A stretch of 64,000 bases of DNA from contig CAYMUR010000012.1 in the NCBI GenBank assembly GCA_964393615.1, forward strand, positions 21,544-85,543, in the 5' to 3' direction. A model generated the notes under the pieces. The model was given only the letters and a program-made list of their open reading frames with translations. It made no database searches and was not told where the DNA came from. Made by a program: the position numbers and the translations under genes. Each line of letters begins with the position of its first letter. Position 1 is the first letter of the stretch. The DNA comes from CAYMUR01 sp964393615 (GTDB lineage: Bacteria > Planctomycetota > Planctomycetia > Pirellulales > Pirellulaceae). This document shows, one piece after another, positions 57,768 to 64,000 of this stretch.

Positions 57768-58823
57768 ATGCACCTCACCATGAAAAAGACGTCCCTATTG
57801 TTTTTATTAAGTGGGATCGGTTTGCCGTTGGTACTCCAGGCAACTTCCCGCACGGCACAATGCGAAACCCTTCATTGGACAAAGTCCACCCCTCTACCAG
57901 AACCACGAGCGGGACATGCTACTGGAGTACTGCATGGAAAGTTAGTCATTGCGGGTGGAACCTATTGGAAAGGTAAGAAAGGCAACTGGACTGAGAAAGT
58001 TTTTTCTGCACGAACGCATGCCTTTGACCCCCTGACACAAACATGGGAGCAACTTCCTGACGCGCCAGTTCCATTCGGCTATGCAGCCTATACGGTCGTC
58101 GCCAATCGCCTTTTTGTGTTGGGAGGATACGATGGAAAACAAGAGAGCCAAAACATTCTCGTCTTGTCGCGACAAGGAAAGGAATATGCCTGGGAGATAT
58201 TTGGCGAATTACCGACCACACGCCTTTTTGGCTGGGCCGGTACGGTTGGTTCCTCGATCTTTCTTTTAGGGGGCGTGACCAGATTCGAACCAACTGATGA
58301 GGCTGGCAGTTGCTGTACTTCCACCACCGCCACCAACCGCTTACAAATATTTGACACCAACGCCCCGGACCAAGGCTGGCGCGATTTGGCTCCGTACCCT
58401 GGTGGAAAACGATGGCTGTTTTCAGCAGAAACGGACGGCGACAATCTCTGGATGTTTGGTGGTATTTATACGGCCAACGGCGAGGATCCTTCCCAGAAGT
58501 TTAGCGAAGTTCTACGGTACAGTGTCAGCGAGAAAGCGTGGCACAAACTCTCTCCCTTGCCAGCGGACACCCTGAAGGAAACCCCTCTTTCGACCCTGTT
58601 CGTTGACGGTAAGATCCTGTTTATGAGCTTTTCAAAAACCGTGTGGCAGCTCGACCTGGCAACCCAGCGATATTCCAAGCTTCCACCATTGCCAGAAGAA
58701 GCCTTTGTGGACCGATACGTGTGGCTCAACAACCAAATCATCGGAACGGGTGGCGAAAACAAGATCGAAAGTCCACGACGGAGATCCGAGTCGACATTTA
58801 TTGGAAGATTCAATCCCGAGTGA
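57768..58823 (+). CDS. Secreted kelch-repeat beta-propeller protein
   Basis: 351-aa protein with a signal peptide (KKTSLLFLLSGIGLPLVLQA). Kelch-type repeats, each with a conserved GG and a Trp or Phe, are visible: KLVIAGGTYWKG, RLFVLGGYDG, SIFLLGGVTRF and NLWMFGGIY. The layout resembles the bacterial NanM/YjhT-like kelch proteins, some of which are sialic acid mutarotases, but no specific function can be claimed. The start at ATG 57768 follows AAGGA by eight bases; a second ATG at 57780 is in frame. It is divergent from the Gfo/Idh gene and convergent with the next gene. Confidence 0.8.
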   Translation: MHLTMKKTSLLFLLSGIGLPLVLQATSRTAQCETLHWTKSTPLPEPRAGHATGVLHGKLVIAGGTYWKGKKGNWTEKVFSARTHAFDPLTQTWEQLPDAPVPFGYAAYTVVANRLFVLGGYDGKQESQNILVLSRQGKEYAWEIFGELPTTRLFGWAGTVGSSIFLLGGVTRFEPTDEAGSCCTSTTATNRLQIFDTNAPDQGWRDLAPYPGGKRWLFSAETDGDNLWMFGGIYTANGEDPSQKFSEVLRYSVSEKAWHKLSPLPADTLKETPLSTLFVDGKILFMSFSKTVWQLDLATQRYSKLPPLPEEAFVDRYVWLNNQIIGTGGENKIESPRRRSESTFIGRFNPE

Positions 58824-58945
58824 CAAATTTTTGATTGCGATAACCCGTTGCGGAAATGGTTATCCCTGGTCTCCCCACACCTTGTTTCACGAGACGATAC
58901 AAACGCCAGGAGAATGGCGTCACGAGGATCTGGTCTCAACCGATC

Positions 58946-60676
58946 CTAATGATACTCGACATCGAGCTCCATTTTTTCAATCGTCATTTCCGCATTTTCC
59001 TCCGCTGTCTTGCCATTGATTCGAACACTGACAAGATTCTCTCCCATCGCAAATAAAACGGGATCAAGATTGCGATAGACGAGCCAACCGGCTTCGATGG
59101 CCGGTTTTCCGAGCAACACGTTATTGATCCGTAGCTCGATGCGATTTTCAATGCCTTTTTGTGGTGGACCATTGTAAACATGATTGATGTTCTTGAACAA
59201 CAAAAGGAGCGCCCTCTCGATTCGGTTCCCATCCGGGGGAGCTGGCTTTTCTGAAGAACCAATCATTTCAACAAGCTCGCCTGCAGCCCTATCATGGAGA
59301 ACCAGGCGCAGCGTGATATGTTCGACGTGTGGCGCACCGGTTACCAGGTCGTCACCTACCATCAGTTTGATGTGAGTGTCATCCCGACCGTCATTGTCCA
59401 AGCGTGCTGGAAGCTGCGCAAGCATATTCGTGTTCTGGAAAAATCGAGGGGTTTGCCAATTGATCGCTGACGGTGCTCCACTGCCACCACCACCACGACG
59501 TTGGACCACGAACGTTTTGTCCTTGCGTCGAAGCGACGCGACTTCACCAATCTCACGATACAGCTTGCGGTGAACGGGTGCCATTCTCGAATCATGAAGC
59601 AAGGCGCCGAGTTTGCTCGCATCTTGCGGTAAGGCATAGGTCCAATTGAAACAATAAATTCCATCCACTCCCTGTTGCCACCAATTCGTAAATACACCTC
59701 GCAACACCTCAATGGGCGGAGCGTCATATCCATCCGATGTATGATGCTCGTCCGACCCGCCGAGAATTTTAATGTGTGTGCCAGAAGTGAATTGTCGATA
59801 AGCTGCGACGTCTCCTTCAAATGAACGGCATCCCAGGACAACAATGTCCAACAAACGCTCGTCTGTCCAAGTCTCAATATCAATACCGTCAATGCGGCAG
59901 CCGGCCACCGATTCCGGCAGACGAGCGGCAAGCAGTAACGGGCGCCCACGTGCTTTCGCTACCTCCTGTGTCATCCGTCGTACCGCTCGCATAAAGTCGG
60001 TTAGATGGCGACGGTTTTTCCACTGCTGCCCCAACTTCAGAGTGATCGGACCTCGAGCAAAATCCATTTCGAGGCCATCGAGATCGTAATTCTCGGCGAG
60101 CTCACGAATCACGGCAACCTTTCGTTGACGAACCTGCGGAATAGCAAAGTTCCAAAAGACTTTCTTTGGGGGGTCCCAGGGAGCCGCCAGTAACCATTCG
60201 GGATGTTTCAGCTTCATGGGAATCGGGCGCGTCGGTCCCAGGTCATTGTCCGAGCCATTCACCCGAAACGAGTAGAACACTTCGAGCCCTCGTGCCCTGG
60301 TTGCTTCCACAAATATTTTCACGATATCCACACCATCAGCTATCCATTTGCGATAGCCAGGGTGGTCATAGAGGGGCAAAATCTTACTCGGATAGGGAGC
60401 TTGATGTCCTTCTCCCCAATTCCACCAGATGCTGTCTATGTGGCTTTCTGGATCGTCCGCAAAAGTCAGACTCAACTGCACCAAGTCCTTAGGGGCTATG
60501 TTCGTGAAATTCGGATCACCATGAATTGCATCGAAATTAACCACCACTCGTCTCTGTCGATTCACCGCTTCCAGGTGTTGTGGCGAAAACTCAATGACAC
60601 CTGCCGTGCACAACAAGGTCTCACACGATGCAATTATTATTACTGAAAACAAATATTCTGGAGCGATCCTGCCCAT
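58946..60676 (-). CDS. Glycoside-hydrolase-like secreted protein, full-length paralog of the left-edge gene
   Basis: 576-aa protein. The N terminus has a weak signal sequence (YLFSVIIIASCETLLCTAG). A TIM-barrel-like half follows, with VVVNFDAIHGDP, DSIWWNWGEG, FYSFRVNGSDND, and YDLDGLEMDFARGP (residues about 197-210), the probable catalytic acid segment. The C-terminal third, from about residue 370, is beta-rich. No CAZy family is recognised. It matches the truncated protein at 1-1116 in almost every block. On the minus strand it lies 117 bases after a nitrilase-superfamily gene. Confidence 0.72.
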   Translation of the reverse strand: MGRIAPEYLFSVIIIASCETLLCTAGVIEFSPQHLEAVNRQRRVVVNFDAIHGDPNFTNIAPKDLVQLSLTFADDPESHIDSIWWNWGEGHQAPYPSKILPLYDHPGYRKWIADGVDIVKIFVEATRARGLEVFYSFRVNGSDNDLGPTRPIPMKLKHPEWLLAAPWDPPKKVFWNFAIPQVRQRKVAVIRELAENYDLDGLEMDFARGPITLKLGQQWKNRRHLTDFMRAVRRMTQEVAKARGRPLLLAARLPESVAGCRIDGIDIETWTDERLLDIVVLGCRSFEGDVAAYRQFTSGTHIKILGGSDEHHTSDGYDAPPIEVLRGVFTNWWQQGVDGIYCFNWTYALPQDASKLGALLHDSRMAPVHRKLYREIGEVASLRRKDKTFVVQRRGGGGSGAPSAINWQTPRFFQNTNMLAQLPARLDNDGRDDTHIKLMVGDDLVTGAPHVEHITLRLVLHDRAAGELVEMIGSSEKPAPPDGNRIERALLLLFKNINHVYNGPPQKGIENRIELRINNVLLGKPAIEAGWLVYRNLDPVLFAMGENLVSVRINGKTAEENAEMTIEKMELDVEYH

Positions 60677-60793
60677 TTTAGTAGTCTCGGCGGTGATGAT
60701 TTTTTCATTGCCTAGTTCCTCACCCGAACAGGGTCAATGCCGTGTTCACCATTCCCGATTTTTCCCTAGCATGAGGTATTCATGGAGAGCAAA

Positions 60794-61678
60794 TCAATGA
60801 CGTTTGATTTCATCGGTCGCTGTACTTATGATCCCGTAGGTTTCGGGTCTGCGATCCCTAAACATCATATGCAACTTGCGGGCATATTCGAGATGGTCCC
60901 TCTCTAAGTCAATGATTAGGATTTCCTCTTGATCATAACTCGCCTCGGCAATTAATTTCCCGATTGGATCAAATGCAATGCTTTTCCCTCCCAAAGCATA
61001 GACAGGAATATCCGGAGCTGGAACCGTGCCAATGTTGTTTGCTGCGAGAAAATAGACCATGTTTTCGAAAGCACGCGTAGCGAGCAACTCTTTCCACAGC
61101 GTATCTTTGGTATCAGAAATCCCGAACGGCGCCATAATAACTTCTGCACCAGCTAATGCCAGGCAGCGGGCGGCTTCGGGAAAATAAGTATCGTAACAGA
61201 GAATGATTCCAACCTTCCACTCCCCTATACGAAACACCGGATAGCGAGAGCCCGTCCGAAAGTAGATCGATTCGATTCCCAGGTCAGTATCGAGCTTGCC
61301 ATCAATGACGATATGCCTTTCGCCGCCGATATGGGTCTTACGATATTTCCCCATAATGTTTCCATCTGGATCTATCAACATGGCTGTATCATAAAAAAGA
61401 TCCGACCCATCTTGCTCAAATATCGTAGCGATGATGTGAAGACGGTGTTCCCTCGCCTTCCTTTTCATGGCGGTGATGGCAGGCCCATCATCTGGTGCTG
61501 CAAGGCGGTAGCATTTGTAATCACGGGTCGCTGGAAAGAATGCAGTACTCCAGTATTCTGGAAGTAGGATAAATTCTGCCCCACGTTGACTGGCTGCATC
61601 AATAAGCCGTTCCGCGGTCGCTATGTTTTCATCAATTTCGGCAAACTTGCTGTCCATTTGAATGAGAGCAGTTTTCAT
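60794..61678 (-). CDS. Nitrilase-superfamily carbon-nitrogen hydrolase
   Basis: 294-aa amidase. The Glu-Lys-Cys triad is visible: Glu in FILLPEYW, Lys in GKYRKTHIGGE, and Cys in GIILCYDTYFPEAAR. The superfamily includes N-carbamoylputrescine and N-carbamoyl-D-amino-acid amidases, omega-amidase and aliphatic amidases; the motif context is nearest the carbamoylputrescine/omega-amidase-like branches, but this is not decisive. It is a cytoplasmic enzyme of normal length starting at ATG 61678. It ends 117 bases before the glycoside-hydrolase-like gene on the same strand and is divergent from the FG-GAP gene. Confidence 0.85.
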   Translation of the reverse strand: MKTALIQMDSKFAEIDENIATAERLIDAASQRGAEFILLPEYWSTAFFPATRDYKCYRLAAPDDGPAITAMKRKAREHRLHIIATIFEQDGSDLFYDTAMLIDPDGNIMGKYRKTHIGGERHIVIDGKLDTDLGIESIYFRTGSRYPVFRIGEWKVGIILCYDTYFPEAARCLALAGAEVIMAPFGISDTKDTLWKELLATRAFENMVYFLAANNIGTVPAPDIPVYALGGKSIAFDPIGKLIAEASYDQEEILIIDLERDHLEYARKLHMMFRDRRPETYGIISTATDEIKRH

Positions 61679-62055
61679 TTGCGTTTCTCGTTGATCAAAG
61701 GGTTATCAAGCTGAGATTCAAATATTTGGTAATGTAACCCTTGTCGCCGTCGTTTACCATCGCCGCCGCGAACCCTGTCGGAAATCGGACACAACACGCG
61801 ATACCTACAAATCGCGTTTTCTGTATTTGCCAGGCTCTCGTTGAGAATACGCCTTAAAATCCCCCAATCAAACCAATAATTCCTCCTCCACAGGCAACTC
61901 AATGCACTGCACAGTCAACGATGGGGACAATGTTATTTAAGCCAGGTGACACGCTGCATTTGACATACGTGCCAGGTCTCCCTATGCTCAGTTTCTGATG
62001 GACACAATCAGCAACCCGAAACAAAAAGAATTCCACGACTTATAGGAAAATCAAC
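61679..62055. other. Intergenic region between divergent genes
   Basis: About 380 bases; no RNA or gene recognised. Promoters of both neighbours are expected here. Confidence 0.35.
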
Positions 62056-63525
62056 ATGACACAGGTAATCCATGCTCACAGTGTCACGGCAATCGTGATG
62101 TTAATCAGTGTTTCTGGCAGCTCCGCATTAGGAGCAGAGCCGATTTTTGGGAACGTCACCGAAGCTGCTGGATTAGGTGGAGGTTCGTTTGTCGCCTGGG
62201 CGGATTACGATAACGACGGTCACATTGACGTGGTGACAGGTGGCAAATTATTTCACAACAACGGTGATGGTACCTTCGCGCCCGTCGAGAGCTTTCACGC
62301 CGGAAGCAACGGTGTCTGGGGAGACTTTGACAACGACGGCAAACTTGATTTTTATGGTACAGGTGGGGGCGGCACGCTGCTGCGTAACCAGGGAAACAAC
62401 GAGTTTGACACCGTGCCGATCCCGGAAAACTCACACAAAATGTCACGCGCCGCCGCCTGGGGCGATGCAAACAACGACGGTTCGCTCGATCTGTTCGTCA
62501 CCAATTACGAAGTTTGGCCAACACGAGCATTTCCCGACCTGATGTACATTAACAAGGGAAATGGCACGTTTGAAAATCCTGTCAAGTACCCGCCCGAAGC
62601 CGAATGGCGTGGACGGGGCATAAACTGGTCAGATTTCGATAATGATGGTGACCAGGACTTTTATATTTCCAACTATCGTCTCATGCCAAACCACTTGTGG
62701 GTAAACGATGGCGCGGGAAATTTTTCCGAAGAGGGTAAACAACGGGGCGTGGTAGGTACGGACGACGGAGCAGTGGAACCTGCGGGCGGTGCTACTCCCC
62801 AATACCGTTACAGCGGACATACGATTGGTTCCTGCTTCGGCGATGTAAACAACGACAGTCACATTGATTTGGTCGTGGTAAACTTTGCCCATGGACCAGC
62901 CTATCAAGACCGTACCATGGTATTGATAAACTCTGGACCGCCAAATTATACATTCGTCAACAGCAATGAGGGAAACCAGGCTGGCATTCACTACCAAGAG
63001 AGCTACGCCAAGGGGGCACTGGGAGATTATGACAACGACGGCGACTTGGACATCTACATTACAACGGTCTACAACCACAACGACGGAACCTTGTTTGAAA
63101 ATGACGGAACCGGAAAGTTCACGGATGTCGGCGACAAGGCAGGCGTGCGAGGTAATGATGGGTACGGGGTTGCATGGGTCGACTACGACAACGACGGCGA
63201 CTTGGATCTGAGTAACTCGGGTACGCTGATGCGAAACTCGGGTAACAACAACGCATGGGTCAAAGTGAAGGCCGTGGGCGATGGCCGTTCAAATAGTGCG
63301 GCGATCGGCGCAAGAATTACCGTCACTGCCGGCAACAAGCAATTGGTTCGAGAAGTACAGGCCGGGAACAGCGGAAACCAAAATCCGTTGGTTGCACACT
63401 TTGGATTAGGAGAACACGATGGTCCTGTCGAAGTGCAGGTCCGTTTCCCGTTGGGAAAAGTTGTGAAACAAACTGCCGATTCACGAACTACCATCGTGGT
63501 GAGGGAAAGCACGCCACAACCATAG
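62056..63525 (+). CDS. Secreted FG-GAP/VCBS-repeat protein with ASPIC/UnbV-like C terminus
   Basis: 489-aa exported protein. A signal peptide (AIVMLISVSGSSALGAEP) is followed by repeated beta-propeller blades containing Ca-binding D-x-[DN]-x-D-G motifs: ADYDNDGHIDVV, GDFDNDGKLDFYG, GDANNDGSLDLFV, SDFDNDGDQDFYI, GDVNNDSHIDLVV, GDYDNDGDLDIYI and VDYDNDGDLDLSN. The last 100 residues contain IGARITVTAGNKQLVREVQAGNSGNQNPL, read in parts, matching the ASPIC/UnbV domain. This architecture is frequent in planctomycetes, and its likely role is extracellular binding or adhesion. The start is ATG 62056. Confidence 0.88.
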   Translation: MTQVIHAHSVTAIVMLISVSGSSALGAEPIFGNVTEAAGLGGGSFVAWADYDNDGHIDVVTGGKLFHNNGDGTFAPVESFHAGSNGVWGDFDNDGKLDFYGTGGGGTLLRNQGNNEFDTVPIPENSHKMSRAAAWGDANNDGSLDLFVTNYEVWPTRAFPDLMYINKGNGTFENPVKYPPEAEWRGRGINWSDFDNDGDQDFYISNYRLMPNHLWVNDGAGNFSEEGKQRGVVGTDDGAVEPAGGATPQYRYSGHTIGSCFGDVNNDSHIDLVVVNFAHGPAYQDRTMVLINSGPPNYTFVNSNEGNQAGIHYQESYAKGALGDYDNDGDLDIYITTVYNHNDGTLFENDGTGKFTDVGDKAGVRGNDGYGVAWVDYDNDGDLDLSNSGTLMRNSGNNNAWVKVKAVGDGRSNSAAIGARITVTAGNKQLVREVQAGNSGNQNPLVAHFGLGEHDGPVEVQVRFPLGKVVKQTADSRTTIVVRESTPQP

Positions 63526-63947
63526 AACTGGCCTCGTCAAGATCGCCGTCGGTGCCGGGTGGATGATCGTCGATCCAACACGTTGGGAAGACACGTACGA
63601 ACCACAGCCCCAAGGAGGCTGGGGCGGCCAAGTTGCTGTTGCCACGGGCCTGAAACGCTATGTCGCGTGTCGGCTGACCAATCGTGGCGTCGAACAACAG
63701 TAGCCGTCGGTCGACGCGGCCGATTCCGACCAGGGCGCGCAGTGCGTGCATCCCGAATAACCGCGACTCCCGTGGGGTCAAAATATTGAATCGAGGCTCA
63801 AACTTTTTGATCGATTGGTTTAGAAGACTTTGATCGGGGACGTTTTCAGTGGGCGCAATCACACATACTGCCAGATTTTTGCCCACTCGGTTTTCGCGCA
63901 GACAAAAAGGACCGATGACAAGTCGCCACACGTCCTTTCATACCCAA
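63526..63947. other. Region between FG-GAP gene and tRNA, no recognised gene
   Basis: About 420 bases with higher G+C than the adjacent intergenic DNA. A 147-codon open frame on the minus strand (63488-63931) overlaps the end of the FG-GAP gene and shows no family resemblance. No integrase or other phage gene was seen despite the tRNA position. Confidence 0.35.
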
Positions 63948-64000
63948 TAGCCGAGGAGGGACTCGAACCCTCACGTCCTTAAACGGACCCGGGATTTTAA
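63948..64000 (-). tRNA. tRNA-Leu(UAA), 3' part; 5' end outside window
   Basis: The reverse strand from 64000 reads T-TAA-AA (positions 33-38 of a tRNA, anticodon UAA), then the anticodon-stem half TCCCG. A long variable arm as in class II tRNAs follows, then the T arm GAGGG TTCGAGT CCCTC and the acceptor half CTCGGCT with discriminator A. The long variable arm together with UAA indicates leucine. The bases after the discriminator are TTG, so CCA is not encoded. The 5' half, including the D arm, lies beyond the window edge. Confidence 0.85.

Noticed and set aside
63488..63931. 147-codon minus-strand frame before the tRNA as a gene
   Set aside because: Overlaps the end of the FG-GAP gene, no recognised motif or binding site; kept only as a note on the region.

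Overview
The window looks like a chromosomal segment of a Gram-negative planctomycete-type bacterium (Planctomycetota, plausibly a Pirellula-like lineage). This is inferred from gene content, not from a marker phylogeny. Supporting content: a lipid A kinase (lpxK), archaeal-type formylmethanofuran dehydrogenase subunits, a PQQ-type beta-propeller beside a Gfo/Idh/MocA oxidoreductase, an ASPIC/UnbV FG-GAP protein, a very large membrane-anchored low-complexity protein, a DUF1501-like remnant, and long intergenic stretches between mostly single genes. A run of exactly 100 N inside a tandem repeat marks this as a scaffold from a draft assembly. Two genes carry single frameshifts that could be real or assembly errors.

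The most coherent system runs from about 10.2 to 22.1 kb, all on the plus strand. It is a complete N-methylglutamate (NMG) methylamine-utilisation cluster. mgsA, mgsB and mgsC (split glutamate-synthase-like N-methylglutamate synthase) are followed by an Amt-type (methyl)ammonium transporter, a 65-aa membrane protein, a 5 x 22 bp tandem repeat, gmaS (gamma-glutamylmethylamide synthetase-like, GS type III family), and mgdA, mgdB, mgdC and mgdD (four-subunit N-methylglutamate dehydrogenase / sarcosine-oxidase-like). Together these can import methylamine, ligate it to glutamate, transfer the methylamino group to make N-methylglutamate, and oxidise that to glutamate plus a C1 unit. At 52.1-54.0 kb the minus strand encodes FwdB-like and FwdD-like subunits, which act on C1 units in methanofuran/methylofuran-linked pathways, so both ends of a C1 route lie on this scaffold.

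Layout. 1-9.4 kb: sugar and alcohol catabolism (5'-truncated glycoside-hydrolase-like protein, GH51 arabinofuranosidase, Ldh-type dehydrogenase, Fe-alcohol dehydrogenase, NagB/PIG-L fusion). 10.2-22.1 kb: NMG cluster. 22.2-27.5 kb (minus): NMT1/THI5-type ABC importer and recG. 27.8-36 kb: duplicated SurA/parvulin-like isomerase, DUF1501-like remnant, sodium:solute symporter with a small partner membrane protein, and the 1146-aa protein. 36.5-41.5 kb: lpxK, a second Ldh-type dehydrogenase, an Nramp-related transporter with a Ca-binding-type insert, and a zinc-ribbon protein. 41.5-42.6 kb: AT-rich non-coding stretch. 42.6-52.1 kb: amidohydrolase, frameshifted aminotransferase, GDP-fucose synthase, two glycosyltransferases (one frameshifted) and an MsbA-like ABC exporter, probably for surface glycans. 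52-57 kb (minus): FwdB, FwdD, PQQ propeller, Gfo/Idh. 57-64 kb: tandem repeat with scaffold gap, kelch protein, a full-length paralog of the protein at the left edge, nitrilase-superfamily amidase, FG-GAP protein, and a tRNA-Leu(UAA) cut by the right edge.
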